A stretch of DNA of 64,000 bases from Saprospiraceae bacterium (GCA_019187225.1 JABAQQ010000039.1:1-64000); one strand, 5' to 3'; positions 44,818 to 54,736 are shown, numbered from the stretch's first letter. The notes: generated by a model not told the origin, from the letters alone. A program made the numbers and translations.

Positions 44818-45441
44818 ATGAATAAGATCGGACTAACCCTCCTCTCCATACTTTTCTTGTCTGCCCCGCTGGCCGCACAAACCTCCGTGCGTTCAACACC
44901 ATTGGATACACTGGCAAAAGGCGGCGCCTGGGCGCGAATGGAAGTGGAAAACGGCGATACCACCTTCGTCATGTCGCTCTGGACAGTGCGCGTGACCTCC
45001 AAACGCAATTTTAAAAATCTGGACGAGCAGCGGCTCTACTACCGCTATGTGCGCGCCTGCCGCAAAGTGTACCCCTACGCATTGCAGGCCATAGAACTCT
45101 ATCAGAATATCCAGGACGAAACGAAGGATATGGGCAAAGGCAAAAAGCGGCGTTATATCCGCAAGGAACACAAGGAGTTAAAGGAGGATTTTAAAGAGCA
45201 AATGAAAAACCTCTCTAAAACGGAAGGCAAGGTGCTGATTAAAATGATCGAACGCCAGACTGAAAAGCCGTTTTACGATCTTATCTCCGAGACACGCGGC
45301 GGCACGACGGCAAAATACTGGAACACCCTGGGCAAATTCTGGGGGTACGACCTGAAGGAAGGGTATCGCCCCGGCGCCGAGCCGCTACTCGACGACGCCC
45401 TGTTGGACTATGATTTCGGCGAGGCAGTGTACCAGTATTGA
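44818..45441 (+). CDS. DUF4294-family exported protein
   Basis: 207 residues with a signal peptide (MNKIGLTLLSILFLSAPLAA). The rest matches the Bacteroidota-specific DUF4294 family: an N-terminal strand region (WTVRVTSKRNFKNLDEQRLY), a long basic helix pair (DMGKGKKRRYIRKEHKELKE), a segment KVLIKMIERQTEKPFYDLIS and the closing FWGYDLKEGYRPGAEP. Its function is unknown. ATG 44818 gives the cleaner signal peptide; the TTG at 44803 adds five residues. The TGA stop is the first word of a 7-base satellite array. Confidence 0.88.
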   Translation: MNKIGLTLLSILFLSAPLAAQTSVRSTPLDTLAKGGAWARMEVENGDTTFVMSLWTVRVTSKRNFKNLDEQRLYYRYVRACRKVYPYALQAIELYQNIQDETKDMGKGKKRRYIRKEHKELKEDFKEQMKNLSKTEGKVLIKMIERQTEKPFYDLISETRGGTTAKYWNTLGKFWGYDLKEGYRPGAEPLLDDALLDYDFGEAVYQY

Positions 45442-46073
45442 CGGTGGACGGTGGACGGTGGACGGTAGACGGTAGATGGTGGACGGTAGATGGTGGACGG
45501 TAGACGGTGGATGGTGGACGGTGGACGGTGGACGGTAGACGGTGGACGGTAGACGGTAGACGGTAGACGGTGGATGGTGGACGGTAGACGATGGACGGTA
45601 GACGGTAGACGGTAGACGGCGGACGGTGGACGGTAGACGGTAGACGGTAGACGGTAGACGGTAGACGATGGAAAGCAGGTTTCCCCGTAAAGGACTATTT
45701 CAAATAAAATTTGGATTTTCGACACCACATCTAAGTGTGGCACGCCTAAGTGAAATGATTGATTATCAATGTGCGGACTGAGGTGTGCCACATATAGGTG
45801 AGCACTCTCAAATTATGAGGTTGTAGCAACACATCATTCGTTAACAGCAAAACTACAGAAAAACAAAAAGTCGCTTTTTTGCAGGAAAACCCTCAAAAAC
45901 GGGGTAAAATGAGGCGCAAAAACCCTTATAACCAATTGGTTTTGCTCCTGTTAGCCTTTTACAGGAAGACCCTGCTTTCCACCGTCTACCGTCTACCGTC
46001 TACCGTCTACCGTCCACCGTCTACCGTCTACCGTCCACCGTCCACCGTCCACCGTCTACCGTCCACCGTCTAC
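45439..46073. repeat. Inverted pair of 7-base satellite arrays (gacggtg / ccaccgt words)
   Basis: 45439-45668 is about 32 tandem copies of a 7-base word (gacggtg, gacggta, gatggtg). 45977-46073 is about 13 copies of the complement. Just inside both arrays ggaaagcagg (45669-45678) and cctgctttcc (45971-45980) also pair. The left array starts at the DUF4294 stop codon and the right array contains the last five codons and stop of the cyclase gene. The 290-base centre includes a weak hairpin (tggcacgcct with aggtgtgcca, 45738-45794) and no clear gene. Confidence 0.95.
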
Positions 46074-48149
46074 AAAATACATCTCAATTTCTCCCTTGTT
46101 TTTGGCGGCTAATTTTCCCCGGAAGGTACAATCGAACAGATGGCGGACGCGCTGATAAGTGGTTTCGGAAATATTGATCTTTCCCGTTTCTCCGCTTTGT
46201 TCGAGCCGTGCCGCCGTGTTCACGGTATCGCCCCAGATGTCGTAGGCGAATTTGTGGCTACCCACAACGCCGGCTACTACGGGGCCAGTGTGGATACCGA
46301 TACGCATTTCGAAGACGGGCTTTCCGGCGGCGGCGTTTTGTTGCATGAGTGCGCCGAGTTCGTGGAGCATTTCGAGCGCAGCGTTCACAACATCAGCCGG
46401 GTGTGTTTCATTGGGAGTGGGCAGACCACCCGCACACATGTAGGAGTCGCCGATGGTTTTGATCTTTTCAAGGCCATGTTTCTCAACAATGGTGTCGAAC
46501 AGCCGGAAGCAATTGTCTAATTCCTGGATGAGTTCTTCGGGCGACACCCGTTCGGCGATCATGGTAAATCCTTTAAAATCGGTGAACATGACCGTGACGG
46601 ATTCATAGCGGACGGGTTGCACGGTATTGTGCAATTTGAGTTCCTCGGCTGTTTTTTCGGGCAGGATATTTTTGAGCAAACGGTCGGCGCGCTCGCGTTC
46701 GCGCTGTATGGCGTCGTTTTTGGCGGCCAGTTCGCGGTTGGCGCGCGCGCGGATGCGGTTGCGGTTGAAGAGCAATGCCGCCAAGAGAGAGAGGGCAAAG
46801 GCACCGCCCAGCAGGGCGTATTGCCGCGTGCGGGCAGTGGCCAGTTCGGCGTCGCGGATGCGCAGTTCCTGTTTTTGTCTTTCTATCTCCTCCTCTTTTT
46901 TCTGGTCTTTAAACAACTCTTCTTTCCGGGCGAATGCGACGCCAAGCCGCAGATTCATCCGTTTGTATCTGAGTTCGTCGTATTTCACCCTCCATTGATA
47001 GGCTTCGTCAAAATCACCCATGGCTGCATATACCTCTGCGAAGTCCTTGTAAGCGCCCTGAATGTATTTTTCATCTCCCGCTTCCTGTGCGATCTGGTAG
47101 TATTTCTGCGTGTATTCGAGCGCCAGGTTGAGCCTGCCTGCGCGCCCATGCACGTCGCCGATGATGTTGTACACTTCCATCAACCCCTGCACATCGTTCA
47201 ATGAAAGGCAGATTTCTTCTGCCATTTGCAAATAGCGGAGCGCTACCGGGTACTCGCCGGTATGCTTATAGGCATCGCCCATGTTGATATAAACCTGGGC
47301 CTGGCCGGGCAGATCGTCCAATCGTTTGCTGATATCGAGCGCTTGTTGGTAATAAACGAGCGCAATCCTTGGCGAATCCAACTCATCGAGCGCGTTGGCA
47401 TAATCCAGGATGGCTTCGGCGTACCGGCCGGGGTCGTCTAATTGCTTGCGGAGCCGGAGGGCGCGTTCGTACCAAACGAGTGCAGAATCATAACGCTCCA
47501 TTTCAAACCACAGGTGTCCCAGTTGCGCTTGTACCTTAGCGACACCTTCGCGATCCTCGAGGGTTTCAAAAACGGCGCGGGCGCTAAGCAGGTCGTTCTG
47601 CGCTTCCGGGTACAAGCCCATTTCCTGCTGTGCAGCGGCCATGTTGAAATGCGCGCGGGCAACTTTTACAGTGTCGCCCAACTGTCGTTGTATCCTGAGA
47701 TTTTCGCGGTAGACTGCCAGGGCAGAATCGAAACGCCCCTGATAATCGTACAAAATGCCGAGATTGTTCAGCGTGGCGCCGACTTCGCGCAGGTCGCCCA
47801 AGCGGCGGCGGATGGCAAGGGCTTTCTGGTAATAAATTTTCGCTTGTTCGAGGTTACCCCGGATTTCTTCCACCACGCCGAGACCGTTCCAGGCGACGGC
47901 TTCGCCTTTGGGAAAATTGAGTTGTTGCGCCAGGGCAAGGGCTATATGCAGCAGAGAATCGGCCTTATCCGTATGCGACTCGTTGATCTCCCATGCGTAA
48001 TCCGTCAGCAAGGTGACGCGGTGCGTATCTGCCGGGGCTTTTTCCAGCAAGCGGGCAAGGGAATCGGCTATGGAGTTTTGGGCGAAAAAAGCGGCCGGCA
48101 GCAGGAGAACCGCTACCAGGAAAGTATTTTCCAGGAACCGTTTTTTCAT
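46056..48149 (-). CDS. TPR-repeat class III adenylate cyclase
   Basis: A 697-residue membrane protein. A signal or anchor segment (1-24) precedes about eight TPR repeats (about 60-390, e.g. AVAWNGLGVVEEIRGNLEQA), likely periplasmic. A transmembrane helix (QYALLGGAFALSLLAALLFN, about 440-460), a coiled coil (to about 495) and a cytoplasmic class III cyclase domain (about 515-690) follow. Metal Asp residues are in FTDFKGFT and IGDSYMCAGG; Lys in EKIKTIGDSY and Asp in YDIWGDTVNTAARLE point to ATP, so it should make cAMP. The final VDGGR and stop are satellite sequence. The stop of the SNF2 gene upstream lies 16 bases before the start. Confidence 0.92.
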   Translation of the reverse strand: MKKRFLENTFLVAVLLLPAAFFAQNSIADSLARLLEKAPADTHRVTLLTDYAWEINESHTDKADSLLHIALALAQQLNFPKGEAVAWNGLGVVEEIRGNLEQAKIYYQKALAIRRRLGDLREVGATLNNLGILYDYQGRFDSALAVYRENLRIQRQLGDTVKVARAHFNMAAAQQEMGLYPEAQNDLLSARAVFETLEDREGVAKVQAQLGHLWFEMERYDSALVWYERALRLRKQLDDPGRYAEAILDYANALDELDSPRIALVYYQQALDISKRLDDLPGQAQVYINMGDAYKHTGEYPVALRYLQMAEEICLSLNDVQGLMEVYNIIGDVHGRAGRLNLALEYTQKYYQIAQEAGDEKYIQGAYKDFAEVYAAMGDFDEAYQWRVKYDELRYKRMNLRLGVAFARKEELFKDQKKEEEIERQKQELRIRDAELATARTRQYALLGGAFALSLLAALLFNRNRIRARANRELAAKNDAIQRERERADRLLKNILPEKTAEELKLHNTVQPVRYESVTVMFTDFKGFTMIAERVSPEELIQELDNCFRLFDTIVEKHGLEKIKTIGDSYMCAGGLPTPNETHPADVVNAALEMLHELGALMQQNAAAGKPVFEMRIGIHTGPVVAGVVGSHKFAYDIWGDTVNTAARLEQSGETGKINISETTYQRVRHLFDCTFRGKLAAKNKGEIEMYFVDGGR

Positions 48150-48165
48150 GGGGGAAAACTACGAC

Positions 48166-51123
48166 TTATCCCAACAACATCTCTACATCCGCTTTGTCCA
48201 ATGCCGGAAATTCAGCGCCGGCGACAAAAAGTTCCTGACCGAGTTGTCGCTTTTTTTCCTGCAACAGGAGGATTTTTTCTTCGATGGTATCGCGGGTAAT
48301 GAACCGGATGGCCGTCACCGGGTGGGTCCGGCCAATGCGGTGCGCGCGGGCGATGGCCTGGTCTTCTTTGGCGGGGTTCCACCAGGGATCGAGTAGAAAA
48401 ACATAATCCGCAGCGGTGAGGTTGAGCCCTACCCCACCGGCGCCAAGCGTCATCAGGAAAGCCTGCACCGATGCGTCACGCTGAAACTGCTCTACGGCAC
48501 GGGCGCGATCTAACGGCGCCACAGCGCCCGTGAGCCAGGCGTAAGGCTGCCGTGCAGCCTCGATGTATTTTTTGAAAATCTGCAAGTGCTGCTCGAACGA
48601 ACTGAAAAACAATACTTTGTGTCCTGCTCTGCGAACCACGTCCCATTGCGCCAACACGTCGTCCGTTTTGCCGCTGGCGCCCGAATAGGCTGGGTCGGCC
48701 AGCGCAGGGTGGTTGGCCAATTGCCGCAAGCGGGTGAGCGCCTGCAGGGCCATCAGGCGCGTTTTGGGGTCGTCGAACAAAGAGAGGATTTCATTGCGCA
48801 CGGCGGATTTCACCTGTTCGTAGCGTTTTCGCTGTGCGTCGGGCATTTCGCAGAAAAATATCTGTTGCGTCAATTCGGGCAGATCGGGCGCCACCTCTTC
48901 CTTCGTACGGCGCAGGAAAAACGGCTGCACCCGGCTGAAGAGTCGGGCTTTTGCCTGCGCGTCGTTTTGTTTCTCGATGGGCGCCTGGAATTGTTCGCGA
49001 AAGGAGGCGTAACTGCCCAGCGTATCGGGATTGATGAATTCCATTTGCGTCCACAAGTCGGCCAGCGAGTTCTCGATGGGTGTGCCCGACAGCGAAATTT
49101 TGTGCCGCCCCTGCAGGCTGCGCACCACTTTGGATACTTCGGACTCCCTGTTTTTGATCTGCTGGCTTTCGTCGAGCACAATGAATTGCCACGCTATTTT
49201 TTCCAGCAAAGCCAGATCCTGGCGGGCCGTATGATAGGTGGTGAGCACCACGTCGTGGCTGGCCAGGGCGCGCGCGTCTTTGAGCCGTTTGGGGCCCGTG
49301 TGGGCGTATACGAACAACGAGGGAGCGAATCCGGCCAATTCGCGCTGCCAGTTGAAGACGAGCGAAGCGGGTAAAATGACGAGCGCCTGAAGGGGGCGGA
49401 GTTCCCGCTGGCGGGATTGAAAGAGGTCGAGTTGAAGCCCGCTGCCCATTTCGGATTGCGGATTTGAGATTGCGGATTGCGGATTGCGGATTGCGGATTG
49501 ATTGGCTTCGCTCTCTTTGGCGTACAACAGTACCGCAATTGTTTGCAGGGTTTTCCCCAGTCCCATATCATCAGCAAGGCAGGCGCCGAAACCGTGCCGG
49601 TAATGGCCGATGAGCCATTTCACGCCGGTCAACTGGTAAGGCCGGAGGGTGGCCTTCAGGCTTTCGGAGGCTTGATAGTCAATACTTTCCGGTTCGATAA
49701 CGGGGAGTTTGTCGAGCGCTGCTCCGGGCAGGCTTTCCTGCAACACGGTGTAGAGCGCCTTGGGCAAACGCAGGTGTTCGCCCTGCTCCTGAACGGCCCC
49801 GGCGAGATCGGCATAACGGGCAAACCACTCGTCAGGGATGAGAAAAAACGCGCCGTCGGGAAGCGGGAAATACCGGTCGCGGCGGCGCAGGTGGGGCAAA
49901 AATTTTTGGAACGGGAAGGTGAAATCGCCGATCGTCACCTTGCCCTGCACGTCGAACCAATCGCCCGCTGCTTCGGAGCGAACGCTGATGTCGTGCGCGG
50001 CCAGGGCGAGCACCTTGCCGTCCACTTCGGGGGCGACAACCGCGAATCCCGCCGCTTCGAGTGCCGGACGGTGTCGGGTCAGCCAATGCAATATGGCTTC
50101 AAGACCGCTGCCATCACCGTCTCCCGGCACGAAGGCATTGCCTGCCGCCTGGAGCCCCGTCTGTTCCAGAAAAAGCAGGCGCTCGCCTTCGGCTGCTCCG
50201 TTGCGGATGACAAGCCGGACAGCGATCTCGCCTTGTTCATCCTCCGGAATATCGAGCGAAGTAATGCGGTCACGCCGGTCGCCGAAAGGAAACTCCACGC
50301 CGTCGTATTCGAATACCGGCCGGAGCAACCAGCGGTTTTCCAACACATTTTCAACAGGTTCGAGGCGCGTCGCGCGCAGCGCATCCGTTTTTTCCACGCG
50401 GAAACCCTCCGCTTCCACGCGGCTGCGTCGGATGCTTTTGGCGATGAATTGACGGAAATAGACGCGTTCCTTGTCGGGCGGGATTTGCACCACGTCTTTT
50501 TGCCGGAACGGCTTCACCATATTGCCGTTGATGCCCGGCACGCGAAAGAGCGCGAAATCTACCAGCAGCCAGGCAGGGTCAGTATTGGTGAGCGGCACGA
50601 CGTTGCACTTGCTGAGGTCCCATTGTTCGTTTTCCGTGCCGAGGCGGAGGCGGTATTCGATACCCGTTGCCGTTTTTTTGAAAAACAGGTGCGGCACGAG
50701 CGGTTCACGGCTAAACGCGATTTGCACATCTTTGGCCAGCGTCCGGCGTTCGGCGTCGAGGGTGAGCGGCAGGTGGTGGCGGACGAGTTCGGAGAAAAAA
50801 ACGTCTAATTGATTGAAAATGAATTTTTCCACTACTTGCCGCGTGTCATTGCCGGTCAGCAATTGCGCCAGCGGCAAAGCATTTTTCGCTTTGGCGGGTT
50901 TGAATTTCGCTTCCAGTGATTTGGGTGTCAGCGCATCCACTAGCCCCAGCAAGCGCGTGAGCGCCGGCGTCATTTCGATGTGATAGGAAGGTATGGTCAC
51001 CGCCGACGCGCGTTGCACGAAATGGGTCAGTTGGCCGCCCGCGTCCACCCGGACGATGTTGGCGGAGGGCAAATACAGCGATTCGTTGAACGGGTAGAGG
51101 TTGAAAACGACTTGGTGGGTCAT
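48166..51123 (-). CDS. SNF2-family helicase-like ATPase
   Basis: A 985-residue cytoplasmic DNA translocase. The first 460 residues are a poorly conserved SWIM-less N-terminal region (QVVFNLYPFNESLYLPSANI). The SNF2 motor follows: motif I ADDMGLGKTLQT (about 515-530), motif II as DESQQIKN, motif III SLSGTPIENSLADLW, and the helicase C half with GAGGVGLNLTAADYVFLLD and QAIARAHRIGR. It remodels protein-DNA or repair complexes; the target is unknown. A short-word array is inserted in the gene (49452-49504, about residues 540-557), reading NQSAIRNPQSAISNPQSEM. The cyclase gene follows at 16 bases. Confidence 0.93.
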   Translation of the reverse strand: MTHQVVFNLYPFNESLYLPSANIVRVDAGGQLTHFVQRASAVTIPSYHIEMTPALTRLLGLVDALTPKSLEAKFKPAKAKNALPLAQLLTGNDTRQVVEKFIFNQLDVFFSELVRHHLPLTLDAERRTLAKDVQIAFSREPLVPHLFFKKTATGIEYRLRLGTENEQWDLSKCNVVPLTNTDPAWLLVDFALFRVPGINGNMVKPFRQKDVVQIPPDKERVYFRQFIAKSIRRSRVEAEGFRVEKTDALRATRLEPVENVLENRWLLRPVFEYDGVEFPFGDRRDRITSLDIPEDEQGEIAVRLVIRNGAAEGERLLFLEQTGLQAAGNAFVPGDGDGSGLEAILHWLTRHRPALEAAGFAVVAPEVDGKVLALAAHDISVRSEAAGDWFDVQGKVTIGDFTFPFQKFLPHLRRRDRYFPLPDGAFFLIPDEWFARYADLAGAVQEQGEHLRLPKALYTVLQESLPGAALDKLPVIEPESIDYQASESLKATLRPYQLTGVKWLIGHYRHGFGACLADDMGLGKTLQTIAVLLYAKESEANQSAIRNPQSAISNPQSEMGSGLQLDLFQSRQRELRPLQALVILPASLVFNWQRELAGFAPSLFVYAHTGPKRLKDARALASHDVVLTTYHTARQDLALLEKIAWQFIVLDESQQIKNRESEVSKVVRSLQGRHKISLSGTPIENSLADLWTQMEFINPDTLGSYASFREQFQAPIEKQNDAQAKARLFSRVQPFFLRRTKEEVAPDLPELTQQIFFCEMPDAQRKRYEQVKSAVRNEILSLFDDPKTRLMALQALTRLRQLANHPALADPAYSGASGKTDDVLAQWDVVRRAGHKVLFFSSFEQHLQIFKKYIEAARQPYAWLTGAVAPLDRARAVEQFQRDASVQAFLMTLGAGGVGLNLTAADYVFLLDPWWNPAKEDQAIARAHRIGRTHPVTAIRFITRDTIEEKILLLQEKKRQLGQELFVAGAEFPALDKADVEMLLG
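49452..49504. repeat. In-gene short-word array (gcggatt) in the SNF2 motor
   Basis: Six or seven copies of cggattg/gcggatt, in frame, between motif I (YAKESEA) and motif Ia (LQALVILPASLVFNW). Homologous proteins would usually have a short loop here. Confidence 0.9.
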
Positions 51124-51401
51124 ACGGGTGGCAAAGGTAGGGGGCGTTTATTTCACGTAGATCGGACTGGAGGTTACACCATGACAAAAAGTAGCAAAAG
51201 AAGGGGGTGTTTATTTCGTTGCGAAGCAATTTTTTTGATTTCCGATATTAGCCGGTTACTTTTTCATTTGAGCAGGCATAAATAGTTGAACACACTCAAA
51301 ATGCCCGGTTGTTGCCGGGGACATGAAACTGCCATCACAAAATAAAAAACAAAATAATTCCGCCTTCACAGTAAAATTGCACTAAGATTTCAAATGAGAC
51401 C

Positions 51402-52016
51402 ATGGCTCGCATCTTAGACATTTTTCTGAATCGCGGCGGCAACAAACACTGCCATGCGTATCCCGACCCTAAAAGCCTGTTCGACGGACTCGAACGGGAA
51501 GCTCCCGGCGCCATCCGCTGCCTTTCGGCCAAAATCGCCGGTTCGGTGTACAAAACCGGAAGACTGTACCAGCTCGTGGACGACGACATCGAGGAACTGA
51601 TGTGCGACTGCATCACTCTCATGATCGAAAAGATCAGGGCGGGGCAGTACGCATTTCAGGGTTACGACCCGGCCACTTTTGCCATAGAGATCGCCAAAAA
51701 CAAAGTCCGCAATTTCCGCCGGAATGCCGACCGGAATGCCACCGGAGAACTCACCCCCGCGCACGAACTGGCCGAAGATGACGAAATTCACCTCAGCAGC
51801 CTCGAACAAACCGAATTGCTCGAAACGCTGCTGCAAAAAATCAGCGACAACTGCCGCAACCTCATCCGCCTCAGATACCTCGAAGAAATCAAGGACAAAG
51901 ACGCGATCGCCCGACAACTGACTCAATACAGTACCGTGGACGCGTTGAAAAACCACCGGGCAATGTGCATGAAAAAGTTGGTCGAACTGGCGCAACAACG
52001 CAGCGTGAAACACTAA
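51402..52016 (+). CDS. ECF-like RNA polymerase sigma factor
   Basis: A 204-residue protein with sigma-70 regions 2 and 4. Region 2: CLSAKIAGSVYKTGRLYQLV through IEELMCDCITLMIEKI and NKVRNFRRN. Region 4: LLQKISDNCRNLIRLRYLEE then IKDKDAIARQLTQYSTVDAL, a helix-turn-helix that reads the -35-like element. It would direct RNA polymerase to a dedicated promoter set. It starts a plus-strand cluster with the anti-sigma-like gene 15 bases downstream. No region 3 or 1 is present. taagatttc at about 51382 is a weak -7 candidate. Confidence 0.85.
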   Translation: MARILDIFLNRGGNKHCHAYPDPKSLFDGLEREAPGAIRCLSAKIAGSVYKTGRLYQLVDDDIEELMCDCITLMIEKIRAGQYAFQGYDPATFAIEIAKNKVRNFRRNADRNATGELTPAHELAEDDEIHLSSLEQTELLETLLQKISDNCRNLIRLRYLEEIKDKDAIARQLTQYSTVDALKNHRAMCMKKLVELAQQRSVKH

Positions 52017-52031
52017 AAACTTCAACCGGTT

Positions 52032-52805
52032 ATGCATTCGATTTACGATAACATAGAGGCCTTCATCAATGGCGAACTGGAAGGAGCCACCTTGCAGGAA
52101 TTCGAATCGGCACTGGCCTCGGATACCGCGTTGCAAGAAGCCGTAGCCCGACACCGCGACATGATCGCCCGGCTCGGCGCCCTGCGCCTGCGGCAAACGG
52201 TAAAAAAAAATATGGTGCGGCCTTCGGAAGGGGGCGCATCTTTTACGGTTAGCCGCCGCCTGCTGGCAGCGGCGGCATCTTTGGTGTTGGTGGCTGCAGC
52301 CGTTTATTTTTGGTTGCAAACACCTAAACCGGTTAAGCCGGATATTGCCGGGCCTGCTCCCGTTGTGCCCGATACTTCCGCAGTGGTGGAAATGCCCCCG
52401 ACACCCGACTCGCCACCACCCGGCACAGCGCGACCTGCTTCACCCGCCGAAACGCTTACGAAAGACAATGCCGTGCTCATCGCCTGCGCGGAGGCCGTGC
52501 AGCAAATGAGCGAAATTGATTACACCACGATGGGCGCCGATGAAAAAGACCCTGTGATCGAACGCCAACTGAACAATGCCATCCGCCTGCTCCGGGATAA
52601 AAAACCTGCCCAGGCCGGCGCTTTGCTCGATGCCGTTTTGAAAAAAAACAATGCCCTCTACCGGGAAGACGCCGAATGGCTGTACGCCCTGAGTTGGCTG
52701 ATGCGCGACCCGGCAAAAGGCAAAAACCTGCTGAAAAACATCGAACAGGACCCGGCGCACGGTTACCGCTCCAACGCGATCGGCTTGTTAGAAAAAATTG
52801 AATAA
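52032..52805 (+). CDS. One-TM anti-sigma-like protein
   Basis: 257 residues. The N-terminal cytoplasmic part (1-75; YDNIEAFINGELEGATLQEF) has the short helical form of anti-sigma domains but no zinc-binding HXXXCXXC. A single membrane helix (about 77-95, LLAAAASLVLVAAAVYFWL) follows, then a Pro-rich periplasmic linker (about 97-145, PPTPDSPPPGTARP) and a helical C-terminal domain (146-257, NAIRLLRDKKPAQAGALLDA) like TPR repeats. Between the sigma factor and a secreted caspase-like protease, it is the natural sigma inhibitor and possibly a substrate of the nearby proteases. Function is inferred from order and topology. Confidence 0.75.
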   Translation: MHSIYDNIEAFINGELEGATLQEFESALASDTALQEAVARHRDMIARLGALRLRQTVKKNMVRPSEGGASFTVSRRLLAAAASLVLVAAAVYFWLQTPKPVKPDIAGPAPVVPDTSAVVEMPPTPDSPPPGTARPASPAETLTKDNAVLIACAEAVQQMSEIDYTTMGADEKDPVIERQLNNAIRLLRDKKPAQAGALLDAVLKKNNALYREDAEWLYALSWLMRDPAKGKNLLKNIEQDPAHGYRSNAIGLLEKIE

Positions 52806-52826
52806 AAACCTGAAAATAAAACCTTT

Positions 52827-54731
52827 ATGAAATCAATCTTTTTATCCCGCGCCATCGCCTTCGCGCTCCTGTTCGGTGCATTTTTCGCACAGGCCCAACC
52901 CCGCAAACGCGCCCTGCTCGCCGGTGCTGGCAATTATCCGCCCGCCTCCGGCTGGTCCGTCCTGAACGCTGCCTCCGGCGTTCAAATGATGCGCTCCACC
53001 CTGCTCCAGCAAGGCTTCCAGGACAATGACATCCTCGTCCTGACCGATGCCGCCGCCACGCGGGCAGGTATTATCAAGGCTTTTCAAAATCACCTGATCC
53101 AACAATCTGCCCCCGGCGACATCGCGGTTTTTCATTTTTACGGTCATGGCTGCCAGGTGCCCGACGACAACGGCGACGAGATTGACCAGGCCGACGAAGC
53201 CATTGCTCCTTACGACAGCGAAAAACCAGTGGCGGCCGGTCAGACCAGGAACCTCATCCGCGACGACGAACTGAGCGAATGGACAGCCCGCCTGCGCGAA
53301 AAAGCCGGGGCTTCAGGCCAGGTATTGGTATTGCTCGATGCCTGCCATGCAGGCACGGGTGTGCGCGGAAGCGAAGACGCCCCCCCCGGCGCTGCTGCTG
53401 AAACCCATAGTTTGTTAAAAAACACTACGGCGTCCGGGGATGCCGCACCCGCGCCAATGGTCGCTTTTTTCTCCAGTGCGCCCCAGCAAAAGAGCCTCGA
53501 AATCACCTGGGAAAACGGCGAAAAATGCGCCCTGCTCACCTGGGCTTTTTGCAAAGCTATGACGCGCGTCAGGCCGGAAAGCACTTATAGGGGCCTCTTC
53601 GAACAAATCGCCCTTTTGATCACTGCCAAAATCAACAAACAAACGCCTCAGGCCGAAGGAGCGCTCGACATGCGCGTGTTCGGTGAAAAAGTAGCGCCGC
53701 CTCCGCTCTATTTCAACACCTACATATCCAGCGCCAACGGCCGGGAGATCCGCCTTCGCGGCGGCCTCATGCACGGCCTGCAACCCGGCACCGAAGTCGC
53801 GTTGTATCCCCCGGAGACCCGCGATACCGCCACCCTCCGGCCACTGGCGAAAGGCTACGTCATGGACGAAGGCGCGGGCCTGATCGAATGCCGCGTGGCG
53901 CTCGACCGGCCCCTGACTGCCGAGCAACTGACGCCAGCCTGGACTTTCATCACCCTGCGCCGTTTCAACGGCTACAACATCAGCATACGACTCGCCATCA
54001 GCGACCCGGTACAGGAAAAAGCTGTCCGCGAACGGCTCGCCTCCATGCCTTCGGTGCGGTGGGGCGATGAAAATCCCGAATTGACCATAACCTCGGACAA
54101 AGACAAACACCTGCTGCTGTTTTCCGCCGACAGTACACTGGTATGGAAAACGGATTACGCCGCTGCTCCTCCTGAAACCGCTCTGAAAGCCCTGCAGGAC
54201 GCCATCGGCAATTACATGCAGGCCGAGTTCCTGCGCGACCTGGAATTCGACGGCACGCCCTACCGCATGGACTTCGACGCCCGTGCCGAAGCGACCGCCT
54301 CGACGCCCGTAGCCGCCGGCCTCACACTTCGCCGGAATAAAGACGTCGCCCGGCTGCGCGTGGCCAACCGCAGCCCCAAAACCGTGTATTACACCATTCT
54401 CGACATAGACGGCGCCAACAAAGTGACCGTGCTGCTGCCGCCCGAAGGCAGGAGCCCCAACGAATACGCGCTCGCTCCCAACGAAAGCCGCGAACACCGG
54501 GTCAAATTCGACACGCCCGGCCGCGAAGTGCTCAAACTCATCGCCACACCGGTGTCCATTGACCTGCGGCCCGCCATCGCATCGCGCGGGCGCTCCACAC
54601 AAGGCCGCACGTTTTTTGAAAACCTGTTTTCCGATACTTTCCTGTGGGAGGGCGATCAGCGCGGGCCGCTGGAGGCGTATAAAGGAAACGAGGCGGGGGT
54701 GGAGACGGTGGTGATTGAGGTAAGGGAGTGA
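52827..54731 (+). CDS. Secreted caspase-like (C14/metacaspase) protease
   Basis: 634 residues with a signal peptide (MKSIFLSRAIAFALLFGAFF, cut near AQA). The caspase fold at 25-290 starts RKRALLAGAGNYPP; the catalytic dyad is His107 in HFYGHGCQVPDDNGDE and Cys173 in LLDACHAGTGV, with an acidic pocket region (EIDQADEAIAPYDSE) typical of metacaspase-like proteins. Residues 300-634 are beta-rich with a DUF4384-like segment (KTVYYTILDIDGANKVTVLL). It starts 21 bases after the anti-sigma-like gene. A short-word array begins six bases after the stop. It is probably periplasmic; its substrate is unknown. Confidence 0.9.
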   Translation: MKSIFLSRAIAFALLFGAFFAQAQPRKRALLAGAGNYPPASGWSVLNAASGVQMMRSTLLQQGFQDNDILVLTDAAATRAGIIKAFQNHLIQQSAPGDIAVFHFYGHGCQVPDDNGDEIDQADEAIAPYDSEKPVAAGQTRNLIRDDELSEWTARLREKAGASGQVLVLLDACHAGTGVRGSEDAPPGAAAETHSLLKNTTASGDAAPAPMVAFFSSAPQQKSLEITWENGEKCALLTWAFCKAMTRVRPESTYRGLFEQIALLITAKINKQTPQAEGALDMRVFGEKVAPPPLYFNTYISSANGREIRLRGGLMHGLQPGTEVALYPPETRDTATLRPLAKGYVMDEGAGLIECRVALDRPLTAEQLTPAWTFITLRRFNGYNISIRLAISDPVQEKAVRERLASMPSVRWGDENPELTITSDKDKHLLLFSADSTLVWKTDYAAAPPETALKALQDAIGNYMQAEFLRDLEFDGTPYRMDFDARAEATASTPVAAGLTLRRNKDVARLRVANRSPKTVYYTILDIDGANKVTVLLPPEGRSPNEYALAPNESREHRVKFDTPGREVLKLIATPVSIDLRPAIASRGRSTQGRTFFENLFSDTFLWEGDQRGPLEAYKGNEAGVETVVIEVRE

Positions 54732-54736
54732 GGGGC

